Origin: Flammeovirgaceae bacterium
GTDB lineage: Bacteria > Bacteroidota > Bacteroidia > Cytophagales > Cyclobacteriaceae
Reading direction: 5' to 3'
DNA length: 64,000 nucleotides
Assembly: GCA_021300095.1 (NCBI GenBank)
Contig: JAJTHV010000010.1
Coordinates: 1 to 64,000 of the forward strand
Shown here in pieces: positions 15,649 to 24,475 of the stretch. The position numbers were made by a program, and so were the translations under genes. Numbering within the stretch: the stretch's first letter is position 1; every line of letters starts with the position of its first letter. Under the pieces are notes generated by a model. The model was not told the DNA's origin and did not search any database. It saw only the letters and a program-made list of their open reading frames with translations.

Positions 15649-17454
15649 TCACAAAAAACGCAGTGCCACCTTAGCACCCCACCACGAGTTGATATTATAG
15701 GTGGTATCCCAATTTTGATTGTGAATGAACGAAGGCTGGTAATTCTTAAATAGATTTGGCTTATCGGTAGCCGCTATTTCTGAAATGTATCCATTGAAAG
15801 TTACCCCTCCATAGATCCAAAACTTGCGTGCTAATTTAAAGTCAAGGCCCACATGCAGTTTGTTCAATAAACTCATAGAGGAGGTAAAATCGCGAGCCGA
15901 AACATGTTGCGAGGTCACATCAATATTCAGGTGAATGCCCGAAGAAATTTTTCGTGCGGTACCAAGTCCGTAACCAAATGTCCAATTGTAATTGTTCGTG
16001 CTGAGTTCATTGGGCTGAATACCGGCTAAGATGATGTTGTAAAACTTGCGCACACCCGTGCGAAATGCCAGGTTCGCATAAAATATTTCATCTGCGGAGA
16101 GTTCTAATCGATGGTAGCCGTGATTGACATAGCTGATCAATCCAATGGGAACTCCGCCCAAACTATCGGCATAATTTAAAATACCGATTTGCGTGCCACG
16201 AACATTCTTTCCATAGTTGAATGCCGCAGAAATTTGTGAGCCTCTTACTTTACGTGTAGCAATATTGCTAACGCCAGCCAACTGTGAACCGGAAATATTT
16301 CCGGTCACCACATTCACGGCTCCCGCCAACTGCATCCCCCTTAGTTGTCCGGTCATTACATTGGCTCCGCCTGCTATTTGCATTCCGCGAGATCTCTTGT
16401 TCGCGTAGTTAGCAAAGCCTCCGATTTGTAATCCATTCAGCGAGCGCAAGCTAGCATTTGCAAATGCGCCAATTTGCAAGCCATTGGTTTGCCCTCGATT
16501 GGCGTTGAAAGAGGATAATTGTAAACCTGTCATCTTCCCTCCATTGATGTTGGCAAAACCTGATGCTTGAATGCCATCAACATTTCGTCCTACCAAATTG
16601 CCGACACCGGCAATTTGTAACCAGCCCACATCTCCCCGGTCGATGTTAAAGAAAAATCCCAATTCAATTTCGCGAGTTCCCAGCGAATAGCCGCCTAAAA
16701 AGTTGATGGAATAATCATTAATTGTATTGCCACTCAAACCTTTGTTCGTGCCGATGTAGGGAAGAAAAGAAAGTTGAATATCACGATAGATGGTGTCACT
16801 GATGTTTTGCACGTTCGGGTTCGATTCATACGGAAGTTGTAATGGCTCTTCCTGTTTGGTTGTATCGACTACCGCTGCCGTTACGACCGCCTTGGTGTGC
16901 AATTTTACTTTCATCGAGGTGCGATTTTGTGGCGGTAAGGTCATCACTGTATCTTCATAGCCACCTTTACTCACCGACAAACGTATGGAATCGGTTTGTT
17001 TATTGAACTTCATGTGAAAGTAACCCCACTCATCGGTGAGCACCGAGTTGATTAGATCTTTGTCATACACACTCGCGTCTTTCAGTTTTTCACCGGAGTT
17101 TTCATCTTCCACAAAACCTGCGAGAATAAACTGAGATGGTTTTTGGGTGAGCGTTACCTTTTTCAAAATGATGTAACGCTCTTTCGCTTTGAAGCTGACC
17201 GATCCTTTAAACAAATCGGTAAGAATAGCTCCGATCGTTCGATCAATGGCATAGAGTGTTACCAACTGTTGATCAGAAATGAGCGAGCTATTGTAGGTGA
17301 ACGAACAATTCCCCGCCTTGCCAATTTGATTTAATGCTTCCGGCAAAGTTACTTCCACCAGACTGATGGTAATTCTCTTATCCAAAAGAGAAGATTGGGC
17401 CACTGCCGGCAATAAAAAGAAAGACACGAGGATAGTGCTAATGATTGTCTTCAT
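15649..17454 (-). CDS. STN domain / regulatory-like domain / LA_2272 surface-repeat protein
   Basis: The 601-residue exported protein has a signal peptide (ending AVAQ), then an STN domain at about residues 25-110 (ITISLVEVTLPEALNQI... IDRTIGAIL). Next comes a carboxypeptidase-regulatory-like beta sandwich at about 125-195 (LAGFVEDENSGEKLKDASVYD). A run of roughly nine 16-residue repeats of the form LQIGGFAN(x7)G covers residues 278-430, the LA_2272 surface-repeat pattern. A beta-rich C-terminal region follows, probably outer-membrane. STN domains normally contact FecR-type anti-sigma proteins, and this gene is third in an ECF sigma-FecR operon, in the slot usually held by a TonB-dependent receptor. 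It may sense an envelope state or ligand and signal to FecR. Confidence 0.75.
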   Translation of the reverse strand: MKTIISTILVSFFLLPAVAQSSLLDKRITISLVEVTLPEALNQIGKAGNCSFTYNSSLISDQQLVTLYAIDRTIGAILTDLFKGSVSFKAKERYIILKKVTLTQKPSQFILAGFVEDENSGEKLKDASVYDKDLINSVLTDEWGYFHMKFNKQTDSIRLSVSKGGYEDTVMTLPPQNRTSMKVKLHTKAVVTAAVVDTTKQEEPLQLPYESNPNVQNISDTIYRDIQLSFLPYIGTNKGLSGNTINDYSINFLGGYSLGTREIELGFFFNIDRGDVGWLQIAGVGNLVGRNVDGIQASGFANINGGKMTGLQLSSFNANRGQTNGLQIGAFANASLRSLNGLQIGGFANYANKRSRGMQIAGGANVMTGQLRGMQLAGAVNVVTGNISGSQLAGVSNIATRKVRGSQISAAFNYGKNVRGTQIGILNYADSLGGVPIGLISYVNHGYHRLELSADEIFYANLAFRTGVRKFYNIILAGIQPNELSTNNYNWTFGYGLGTARKISSGIHLNIDVTSQHVSARDFTSSMSLLNKLHVGLDFKLARKFWIYGGVTFNGYISEIAATDKPNLFKNYQPSFIHNQNWDTTYNINSWWGAKVALRFL

Positions 17455-17462
17455 AAAATACG

Positions 17463-18455
17463 TTAGTGCGTGTTGCAGCCGGTTCCTTCCAAATAAATCG
17501 CTTCGTCTTTGCGGCTGATGGCAAGCCCCATGGTTTCGGCAATTACTTCTATAATCGTATTGGGGTCATCTTCAAAAAACTGCGCAGTCAATTGGCATTC
17601 CATAATGGCTGGTGACAGGGTGATGCGCGTCTGATAAATTTCATTTAGCAATTTTACTACCGACTTCAATTCGGTGTTTCGGAAGTTGAAAACTTTTGTT
17701 TTGTACGCCAGCACATTGGTATCTGCTTTTAACAAGCGCTGAAACTCCTTCCGCGATTTGAGATACAGTGCACTCTCGCCTGCCTTCAAATTTAAACCTG
17801 CATTTTTCAAAGTGTAAAATTGAACTTCGCCTTCGGTCACAACAATTTCAATGGTATCCTTATCGGGATAGGCCTTCAAATTGAACTCAGTTCCTATGTC
17901 CCGCACGAGTATTTCATCGGCTTCGATGATAAATGGTTTTTCTTCTTCATGTTTGACTGAAAAGAACGCTTCCCCATTCAGTTTCACTTTTCGTTGGCCG
18001 GAACCCGAGTGAAACGAAAAACTCACTTCTGATTTTTTATTTAAGAAGATTCGCGATCCATCGGGCAGCGTATCATTTTGTGTGCCGATGGTTGAAGCGA
18101 TGGTAACAACTTGGTTTTCTTTTTCACCGACCAGATAAAACAAGCCGCTTACTCCAATGATCATGGCTATAGCAGCTGCTATTCGCCAATCAAAATAAAA
18201 CGTTCGGGTTTTTCCGGACGGTTGTTGGGCATTTAGTTTCGATTTCACATTCAGCCAAGCTGCATCTTCGTCAAATTTTTCACTTACGGTAGCATTGGCA
18301 GCTGAATCAAAAATCAGCTTGATGTTATTAAAGTAAATCCGGTTTTCTTCGCTTTGCGAAATCCACTGTTCTACCTCCTGTTGTTCGGATGCCGTTGCTT
18401 CTCCGGCTAGCACATTCGCAATCAGTGTATCGATATCGTTGAAATTCTTTTCCAC
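17463..18455 (-). CDS. FecR-family anti-sigma factor
   Basis: The 330-residue protein has an N-terminal cytoplasmic anti-sigma domain (about 1-85), one membrane helix at about 88-110 (IAAAIAMIIGVSGLFYLV), and a periplasmic FecR domain (TIGTQNDTLPDGSRIFLNKKSEVSF, VKLNGEAFFSV, LVRDIGTEFNLKAY). It ends in the DUF4974-type region (LKSVVKLLNEIYQTRITL). It should hold the ECF sigma factor encoded just upstream and release it on a signal from the outer-membrane partner. The GTG start is 2 bases after the sigma stop, implying coupled translation, and the STN protein follows after 8 bases. Confidence 0.9.
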   Translation of the reverse strand: MEKNFNDIDTLIANVLAGEATASEQQEVEQWISQSEENRIYFNNIKLIFDSAANATVSEKFDEDAAWLNVKSKLNAQQPSGKTRTFYFDWRIAAAIAMIIGVSGLFYLVGEKENQVVTIASTIGTQNDTLPDGSRIFLNKKSEVSFSFHSGSGQRKVKLNGEAFFSVKHEEEKPFIIEADEILVRDIGTEFNLKAYPDKDTIEIVVTEGEVQFYTLKNAGLNLKAGESALYLKSRKEFQRLLKADTNVLAYKTKVFNFRNTELKSVVKLLNEIYQTRITLSPAIMECQLTAQFFEDDPNTIIEVIAETMGLAISRKDEAIYLEGTGCNTH

Positions 18456-18457
18456 TA

Positions 18458-19048
18458 CTAATTACTGGTTTGTATGAATAGTAAAACCAACACGAGGTAT
18501 TCTTTCAAATGCAAGCGCATCGTTTTTAATGCCTTACCCATCTGGTTCTCCACGGTTTTCACCGAAATTTCCAACTGATCGGCAATTTCCTGGTATTTTA
18601 ATTCTTCAAATCGGCTCAACTGAAAAACCAACCGGCATTGTTCCGGCAACGCACGCATCGCTTCATAAATCTTGGATTCCAAGTCATTGGAAATCATTTT
18701 CTCCTCCACCACGGGTCGAGACTTCTCACTTACATATTGATGATCCTGCGCAAATTCCTGTTTCACTTTCTCATGTTTGATTACGTTGAGACAACTATTT
18801 CGCACGATGCTGTAGAGATAAGCCTTTACAGAAGTCTGCACATGAAGGGTTGTTCTTCGTTCCCATATTTTCACGAATGTATTCTGCACCACTTCCTCTG
18901 CTTCGGCCCCATCGTTCAAAAATGAGTAAGCATAATGGCACAAGGGTTTGTAATAGATTTTAAAAATCTTTTCAAACGCTAATTCATTTCCTTGCACCAG
19001 TTCGTTCTTGTCTATCAAATCGCTGCCATTTAAAAAATGATAGCGCAA
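18458..19048 (-). CDS. ECF RNA polymerase sigma-70 factor, Bacteroidetes type
   Basis: A 196-residue sigma factor with region 2 (AFEKIFKIYYKPLCHYAYSFL, AEEVVQNTFVKIWERR) and region 4 (LPEQCRLVFQLSRFEELKYQEIADQLEISVKTVENQMGKALK). It probably directs RNA polymerase to a small regulon, perhaps including this operon, under control of the adjacent FecR protein. The annotated start is a TTG at 19048; no ATG occurs in the first part of the gene, so the start is uncertain. It lies 20 bases after the GIN-domain gene. Confidence 0.9.
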   Translation of the reverse strand: MRYHFLNGSDLIDKNELVQGNELAFEKIFKIYYKPLCHYAYSFLNDGAEAEEVVQNTFVKIWERRTTLHVQTSVKAYLYSIVRNSCLNVIKHEKVKQEFAQDHQYVSEKSRPVVEEKMISNDLESKIYEAMRALPEQCRLVFQLSRFEELKYQEIADQLEISVKTVENQMGKALKTMRLHLKEYLVLVLLFIQTSN

Positions 19049-19068
19049 TGTACGGCTTAGTTTAAATT

Positions 19069-19833
19069 TTAGTTACTATCGGCCACATGTGTAACATTCG
19101 CCCTGCCCACCATCAACCCTTTGCGAACATCGGCTGAGCCGGAAATTTCAATCTGAGGTTCACCAAACGCGGTGATGCGCACCTGATTGGTGGCATATAG
19201 GCGCAGTTTCGCTTCGCCATAGATGGAAGTGAAAACGGTTTCGCTATTTAATCCACTATTGTCGATCCGGTTTTCGCCATACAGGCGGTAGGTCTGCTGC
19301 TGAACACTGCCATGAGATACCCGCAGTTTGTTTTCGCCATATAGGGCAATCACAAAATCATTTACATTCAAACTGTCTAGCGTAATTTTGGATTCGCCAT
19401 AGGCACGCAGAATAAACTCATCGCCACTGATCATGCTGTTGCACGAAACGGCTTCTTCGCCACGCACCACCAACTTCCGCAACGCAGTGTAAGTGACATA
19501 AGCTGTTACTGATGCATCGCGGTACATGGCCACTTTATGCTGATAATTATCTTCCGGCACGTAATGGTTCTTTTCAATGAGGCGCGCACCGTCTAAATAG
19601 AGTTGCAATGTTTTGCCTGATACATGCGCATGGATTTTTTGTTCACTTACTTTTGAGTAAACGATTCGCACGCTCTCTTTGTCACCTTTTACAAGAACTA
19701 CATTGATCTTGGGTGAAATTACAATCTTATCGAAGAAAGGAAGTGAGCGCTTGATTTCCTGGCCGGATGCAAATCCAAAGCCACAAAAAACAAGGGCGGT
19801 TATAGCTAAAAAGGGGCGGTAATGTGTTTTCAT
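19069..19833 (-). CDS. GIN-domain (DUF2807-like) exported beta-repeat protein
   Basis: The start at MKTHYRPFLA is chosen because a signal peptide follows at once (ending FASGQ); the longer frame adds 11 residues. The opening FFDKIVISPKINVVLVKGDKESVRI is typical of head GIN domains. It is followed by repeated strands of the form YGE(S/N/A)K(I/L)xL, such as AYGESKITLD, LYGENKLRV, LYGENRIDN and IYGEAKLRLY, with a period of about 24 residues, so a beta-helix or prism is likely. Function is unknown; such proteins are cell-envelope associated. It is the first gene of the sigma-FecR-STN run, 20 bases ahead of the sigma gene. Confidence 0.75.
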   Translation of the reverse strand: MKTHYRPFLAITALVFCGFGFASGQEIKRSLPFFDKIVISPKINVVLVKGDKESVRIVYSKVSEQKIHAHVSGKTLQLYLDGARLIEKNHYVPEDNYQHKVAMYRDASVTAYVTYTALRKLVVRGEEAVSCNSMISGDEFILRAYGESKITLDSLNVNDFVIALYGENKLRVSHGSVQQQTYRLYGENRIDNSGLNSETVFTSIYGEAKLRLYATNQVRITAFGEPQIEISGSADVRKGLMVGRANVTHVADSN

Positions 19834-19911
19834 AATGTCTGCGTTTGCTATACAGACACCCCACACGGGCTTTACCCCTACGCTATTTCAAATTTTTTTT
19901 TAAAGGTTTCA

Positions 19912-20604
19912 TTACGCCTTAAAATAGGCCTCCAGTTCAGCCAGCGTAGATTCTCCGCGCAAATCTTTGATCACTTGCCCCTTCTCCAAAAGAACAATGC
20001 GTTCGCAAATGTCCGTAACGTGGTTGAGATCGTGGCTGGAGATAAGGTAGGTGACTTGTCGGAGTTTTCGTTCGGTTTGTAACAACTCTTTCAGACGAAT
20101 TTGTGAGGTTGGATCAAGGTTTTCAAAAGGTTCATCCAACATAATAATTTGTGGGTTGCCAATAAATGAGGCCGCGATGCCTACTTTTTTTAAGTTACCC
20201 TTCGAGAGGTCTCCAATGTATTTATTCTTACCAGTGATTTCACCATGAAAGAGCACTTCGAATTTTTCCAAAAAGGATTTAAGGTCTGCAGCATTGTACC
20301 CATGCAAGTTGCCGACAAACCGAAAGTATTCATCGGGTGTGAGGTAGGGAATTAAAAAACCTTCATCCAAAAATGAGCCGACAAATTTTTTCCACTCATC
20401 GTTGCCTTGCACATTTTTACTATTGATGGTAATTGTGCCCGAAGTTGCTTTGACCAAATCCAATATCATTCGGAAAAGGGTAGTCTTGCCTGCACCATTG
20501 TTTCCCACTAGGCCAAAGCTTTCATTGCTGCCGATGGAGAGTTGCTCAATGTTTACAACCGTAGCGTCTTTATATCTTTTAGTGAGAGATTGGATTTCGA
20601 TCAT
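19912..20604 (-). CDS. ABC transporter ATP-binding protein
   Basis: A 230-residue nucleotide-binding subunit with Walker A GNNGAGKTTLF (about residues 36-46), a variant signature GDLSKGNLKKVGIA where LSGGQ is usual, Walker B IIMLDEPFENLDP and H-loop ISSHD. It fits the ABC-2-type exporter ATPases. The partner is the DUF5687 membrane protein encoded 12 bases upstream on the same strand. The substrate cannot be inferred. Confidence 0.93.
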   Translation of the reverse strand: MIEIQSLTKRYKDATVVNIEQLSIGSNESFGLVGNNGAGKTTLFRMILDLVKATSGTITINSKNVQGNDEWKKFVGSFLDEGFLIPYLTPDEYFRFVGNLHGYNAADLKSFLEKFEVLFHGEITGKNKYIGDLSKGNLKKVGIAASFIGNPQIIMLDEPFENLDPTSQIRLKELLQTERKLRQVTYLISSHDLNHVTDICERIVLLEKGQVIKDLRGESTLAELEAYFKA

Positions 20605-20616
20605 AGGTTTATTTGT

Positions 20617-22101
20617 TTATTCTTTGCGGAAGCCCGCAGCTATTTCATATTTTTTATTGGTAAATCGTTTGGTGGTGAGCGTGATGAGGTAAGGCCGTAG
20701 AGCAATGCCTATCAATCCGGCAACTCCCACTGCCAGCAAACCCACTTGTGTCGAGAACATCAATTTAAAGGGAAGGTAGATTACATAAGGAGCCAGCATG
20801 ATGGGAATCGCCATAATCCATTGCGCTGCGCCCACTCCTTCGTAGTTAAAGGTTGAGCCCTTGGTTAAATCAATTTTTTGCGGCCCCCACATAGCCATAT
20901 TCATAATGATAAACACATTGATCCCCATGTTAAAAATCATCATCACCAAATGAGCCAGAATAATATGCCAACCAAAGTAACCATAAGGCAAACTCAGTAC
21001 GAAAGCAGCCAATGTTGCTGCGCAAAGAAGCCAATACTTCGATTCGATAAATTGCCTCACCGAAATAGGGCGAGTAAATGTAAAATCAAAATGACCTCCT
21101 TGCCAACTGTAGAGCAACTGTCCATAGTTGATCATGAAAGCGCCTGTAATAAACATGCCAACGAACAAAGCAAAGCCGGGCATTTTTTGAACCTCATCGC
21201 CCCGGTAAAAAATCAGTCCGTATAAAAGTAACAATCCGCTCAACAAAACAAATGAGCGTGGGCGCTTGTTGCGCAAGATCAATTTCAATTCGAGGCTGAT
21301 CCATTCGCCATACGTTCCAAAGCCGCGCAAAAATTGCCAATCGCTATACTTACCCCACTCGGTGGCACTGTCTTTTTCAGAACTCCAGTCTTCTGCATAC
21401 ATGCCGTTGACGATCACACCATAATTGAGATAATATAAAAAAGCGAAAAGTGCGATTGCTAGAATAACTAAAATAAAAGAGCTGGCACCTCGATTAAAAA
21501 TGAAAGATGAAACATCCGAAAACTTAAACCACTGGTAATAATCGGCTGCTGCGAAAGATCCAAAAACGAGAATAAGCGCTGCCATTCCCAGCAGGCTGTC
21601 GTCTAATTTCTTTTTGTAATAGATCACTAGGTAATGAGTACAGAGGCTTAAAAATATAAGAGACGCTAGCCAACTAAAGGCGGCACTGGTGCCCCACTGT
21701 TTGGCAACTACCGTAAGCGCAAACGGGGTAAAGATCAATAACACCGAGGCGTTGAAAACATGTAAAATGGATTTGGATAATAAGTAATGAGTGATACTCG
21801 ATCGCTTGATGGGCAGGTGAAGGTAGGGCTGCACATCCAGAGCTGGTACGTTTTGCATAAAGTAACGCATCACAAACTCCGCCACGAAGTAGTAGAGCAA
21901 CATTTTATTCACAAAGCCGAGGCTATCCGGCTGATGCAGTTGATTGCGAATGATTCCATCGAGTGCAAAACCAAGGGCCAACGAATAGCCCACGACCATG
22001 AGTGCCAGCAACCCCATAAAAATTCCTTTCGCCAGTTCTTTTTCAAAAGAAACCGATCGGGTGAATTTTTTGTAGGAGTGGGTGAGAAATGTTGAGATCA
22101 T
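20617..22101 (-). CDS. DUF5687 family membrane protein (ABC permease subunit)
   Basis: The 494-residue protein has about 11-12 membrane helices arranged in pairs. It begins MISTFLTHSYKKFTRSVSFEKELAKGIFMGLL, typical of DUF5687 permeases, which in Bacteroidota are encoded with a single ABC-2-like ATPase. The motif YSWQGGHFDFTFTRPISVRQFIESKYWL lies in the middle. The ATPase gene follows by 12 bases, so these form a two-gene exporter unit. Substrate unknown. Confidence 0.88.
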   Translation of the reverse strand: MISTFLTHSYKKFTRSVSFEKELAKGIFMGLLALMVVGYSLALGFALDGIIRNQLHQPDSLGFVNKMLLYYFVAEFVMRYFMQNVPALDVQPYLHLPIKRSSITHYLLSKSILHVFNASVLLIFTPFALTVVAKQWGTSAAFSWLASLIFLSLCTHYLVIYYKKKLDDSLLGMAALILVFGSFAAADYYQWFKFSDVSSFIFNRGASSFILVILAIALFAFLYYLNYGVIVNGMYAEDWSSEKDSATEWGKYSDWQFLRGFGTYGEWISLELKLILRNKRPRSFVLLSGLLLLYGLIFYRGDEVQKMPGFALFVGMFITGAFMINYGQLLYSWQGGHFDFTFTRPISVRQFIESKYWLLCAATLAAFVLSLPYGYFGWHIILAHLVMMIFNMGINVFIIMNMAMWGPQKIDLTKGSTFNYEGVGAAQWIMAIPIMLAPYVIYLPFKLMFSTQVGLLAVGVAGLIGIALRPYLITLTTKRFTNKKYEIAAGFRKE

Positions 22102-22167
22102 TATCTTAATTTATATTTACCACTAAGGCACCAAGATACTAAGTCTAAAATTTTGTTTGTAAAAATC

Positions 22168-23781
22168 TTATTGATAAACTGATTTAATTAAATCAGCGCC
22201 TTTCTCCGCAATCATCATGGTTGGTGCGTTGGTGTTACCACTGCTAATGATCGGCATCACCGAGGCATCGATCACACGCAGATTGTAAAATCCTTTCACA
22301 CGCAACTGCGGATCGACCACCGCCATTTCATCCACACCCATTTTGCACGTTCCCACCGGATGATAAATGCACTCGGCTGTTTCACGGATGTGCGCCAGCC
22401 ATGCTTCATCTGAATCTCGCTGCTTAGGGATATGATTTTTGATTCGGATGGATGCAAACGCATCTGCCTCTAAGACCTCCAGTGCTTTTCGTCCACCGGC
22501 CACCTGAATTTTCTGATCTTCTTCCAGATGCAAATAGTTGGGATCAATCAATGGTGGTGCTGAAAAGTCTGCCGACTGCAATGCAATCGTACCACGGCTT
22601 TCGGGTCGAATCTGCGCAGGAAAAATAGAGTAGCCATCTGCGGAAGGGAACGAACTCATATCATACATATCGGCTACCTTATCCATGCCCGCGTTGGTGG
22701 GTGTAAATTGAAACTGAATGTCTGGACGGGCTTTTTCCGGAGATGATGATTTTATAAATGCTACGGCTTCTAAAGGTCCGATGGACATAGGCCCGCTTTT
22801 GGTAAAGAGATACTCCACCAGCGCAGCTGCTTGTCGATACCACGGCAAATAGTAATTGTTTGATTTGATATTTGCCAAACTGCTGACAGGATAAAAAATG
22901 TGGTCGTGCAGATTTTTTCCAACGCCCGGTAACTCTTTTTTCACTTCGATATTGTGGTGTTGCAACTCTTCTTTCGCTCCAATGCCAGAGAGCATCAACA
23001 ATTTGGGTGACTCAAATGCACCAGCACAAACGATCACTTCTTTTTTAGCACGTGCTACCATGGTGCTGCTGCTTCCTGTCATAAACTCTACGCCTCGCGC
23101 CATTTCGCCTTCCAAAACAATTTGCTTGCACAAGGCGCCACGTATAATGCTGAGATTAGTCCGGTTCATAGCCGGCAATAAAAATGCACGCGCGGCACTC
23201 CATCTCCGACTGTTCTTCATCGTATATTGAAACCAGCCGGCTCCTTCCTGCGTGGCTCCATTCACATCATTGTTTTCGGGAATTCCCTTTTCAGCACAGG
23301 CTTTGATAAATGCTTGTCCCATGACGGTGTGGTACCAATAGGCTTGTGTTACATTTAACGGTCCACCCTTCGAGTGAAATTCATTTTCAAACTGCTCGTT
23401 GTGCTCTGACTTTTTAAAGTAGGGCAATACTTCCTCATAACTCCAGCCTTCATTTCCCAATGCTTTCCAACTGTCATAGTCTTCGCGTTGTCCGCGAATG
23501 TAGGCCATTGCATTGGTAGAGCTCGAGCCACCGACCACCTTGCCGCGCGGGTGATAGATCTGACGATTGTTAAGATGTTTTTGTGGCGTGGTGTAGTAGC
23601 AATCCCAGTCCACATTGCTGTGATGCAATTTTAAATAGGCTTGTGGAATATGAATCTCGGGTTTGGTGTCCTTCCCACCCGCTTCGATCAGCAATACAGT
23701 TTTAGAAGGATCTTCGGATAACCGATTGGCCAAAATACATCCGGCAGAGCCGGCACCGATGATGATGTAATCGTAGGTCAT
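22168..23781 (-). CDS. GMC family FAD-dependent oxidoreductase (choline dehydrogenase-like)
   Basis: The 537-residue flavoenzyme begins YDYIIIGAGSAGCILANRLSED, the FAD-binding GxGxxG region, and has RGKVVGGSSSTNAMAYIRG (GMC signature 1) and GAFESPKLLMLSGIG (signature 2). The catalytic C-terminal motif is HPVGTCKMG with the partner residue in SSGNTNAPTMMIAEKGADLI. Such enzymes oxidise primary or secondary alcohols and pass electrons to a quinone or oxygen; the substrate here is not determined by sequence. No betaine aldehyde dehydrogenase is nearby, so a betA call is not justified. The start codon is preceded by a TTTGAAAA repeat. Confidence 0.92.
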   Translation of the reverse strand: MTYDYIIIGAGSAGCILANRLSEDPSKTVLLIEAGGKDTKPEIHIPQAYLKLHHSNVDWDCYYTTPQKHLNNRQIYHPRGKVVGGSSSTNAMAYIRGQREDYDSWKALGNEGWSYEEVLPYFKKSEHNEQFENEFHSKGGPLNVTQAYWYHTVMGQAFIKACAEKGIPENNDVNGATQEGAGWFQYTMKNSRRWSAARAFLLPAMNRTNLSIIRGALCKQIVLEGEMARGVEFMTGSSSTMVARAKKEVIVCAGAFESPKLLMLSGIGAKEELQHHNIEVKKELPGVGKNLHDHIFYPVSSLANIKSNNYYLPWYRQAAALVEYLFTKSGPMSIGPLEAVAFIKSSSPEKARPDIQFQFTPTNAGMDKVADMYDMSSFPSADGYSIFPAQIRPESRGTIALQSADFSAPPLIDPNYLHLEEDQKIQVAGGRKALEVLEADAFASIRIKNHIPKQRDSDEAWLAHIRETAECIYHPVGTCKMGVDEMAVVDPQLRVKGFYNLRVIDASVMPIISSGNTNAPTMMIAEKGADLIKSVYQ

Positions 23782-23784
23782 AAC

Positions 23785-23822
23785 TCAATTTGAAAATAGA
23801 TCAATTTGAAAATTTGAAAATG
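23785..23822. repeat. TTTGAAAA-type repeat before the GMC start codon
   Basis: CTCAATTTGAAAATAGATCAATTTGAAAATTTGAAAATG abuts the GMC start (GTCATAACTCAATTTG in plus orientation). The same junction sequence occurs at the start of the next gene (24301-24350). Confidence 0.75.
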
Positions 23823-23836
23823 AGTGCACTGTCGAA

Positions 23837-24310
23837 TCATAAAATAGTTTGAATAGCACTCGTGTAGTCGCCTTGCAGGTCTTCGGGGAGTTTGGCTAAC
23901 GTAGACTCAATTTTTTTCAACTGACCGTGATAGAGGTTGTACAATGTAGGACTGCTCTTTAACGGAACGTGGGCGTCTTTCACCTTCTGACAAAAATAGA
24001 TGCGCAACTCTAATTCAGTTTCTGTCACATGGGAATATTTGATGTGGCGGTTCGTGAACCGTAATATCTTTCGCAACATCTTTTTCAGGAGATACGAATT
24101 TTTACCTCTCAATTCGTCAAACTGTGTGTCGATGTCTTCTTTAATTTGTCGCACATAGCTGCTCTCATTCTGCGATTCAAAAAGCAAATAGCCCAGCAGT
24201 TCTTTGTTTTCTTTTTTGTATTTCGCCAACCGCAAACAAAGCGCTATCAACACGTCCGCATCGGTGTGCTGTAACTCTTTTTTTATATCTGCTATTGGAG
24301 GGAAAGTCAT
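23837..24310 (-). CDS. Hypothetical protein, 157 aa, helical
   Basis: The family is not recognised. The protein is predicted to be almost all helical, with no signal peptide, and is charged and leucine-rich (ADVLIALCLRLAKYKKENKELLGYLLFE, KNSYLLKKMLRKILRF). It has the look of a small helical scaffold. It lies between two TTTGAAAA repeats, upstream of the GMC gene on the same strand with a 55-base gap, and so might be co-transcribed with it. Related hypothetical proteins in Cytophagales are expected, but I cannot name a family. Confidence 0.65.
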   Translation of the reverse strand: MTFPPIADIKKELQHTDADVLIALCLRLAKYKKENKELLGYLLFESQNESSYVRQIKEDIDTQFDELRGKNSYLLKKMLRKILRFTNRHIKYSHVTETELELRIYFCQKVKDAHVPLKSSPTLYNLYHGQLKKIESTLAKLPEDLQGDYTSAIQTIL

Positions 24311-24312
24311 AA

Positions 24313-24475
24313 CTCAATTTGAAAATGAATCAATTTGAAAATTTGGAAATTCGTTGCCGATCATGATTATTAATTTGAAAATGGGTCAATTTGAAAATTT
24401 GAAAACGATTATCGATAGAATAATTAGCTGCGAATGTCATTTTCAAATTATCCAATTTTCAAATCTTCAAATTGT
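24313..24475. repeat. Cluster of three TTTGAAAA-type repeats
   Basis: Copies lie at 24313-24350, 24371-24407 and, inverted, 24437-24475. The inverted copy runs into the 3' end of the SpoU methyltransferase gene and encodes its last residues KQFEDLKIG and its TAA stop. The first copy abuts the start codon of the 157-residue gene. Direct and inverted copies could pair into a large AT-rich structure. Confidence 0.75.

Noticed and set aside
22118-22146. ACCACTAAGGCACCAAGATACTAAG-like stretch between the DUF5687 and GMC genes
   Set aside because: A short motif of this kind is widespread in intergenic DNA of the phylum; only one copy is seen in this window, so no feature can be supported.
22168-23781. 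Naming the GMC oxidoreductase betA
   Set aside because: The motifs define only the GMC family; no betaine aldehyde dehydrogenase or choline transporter is nearby.
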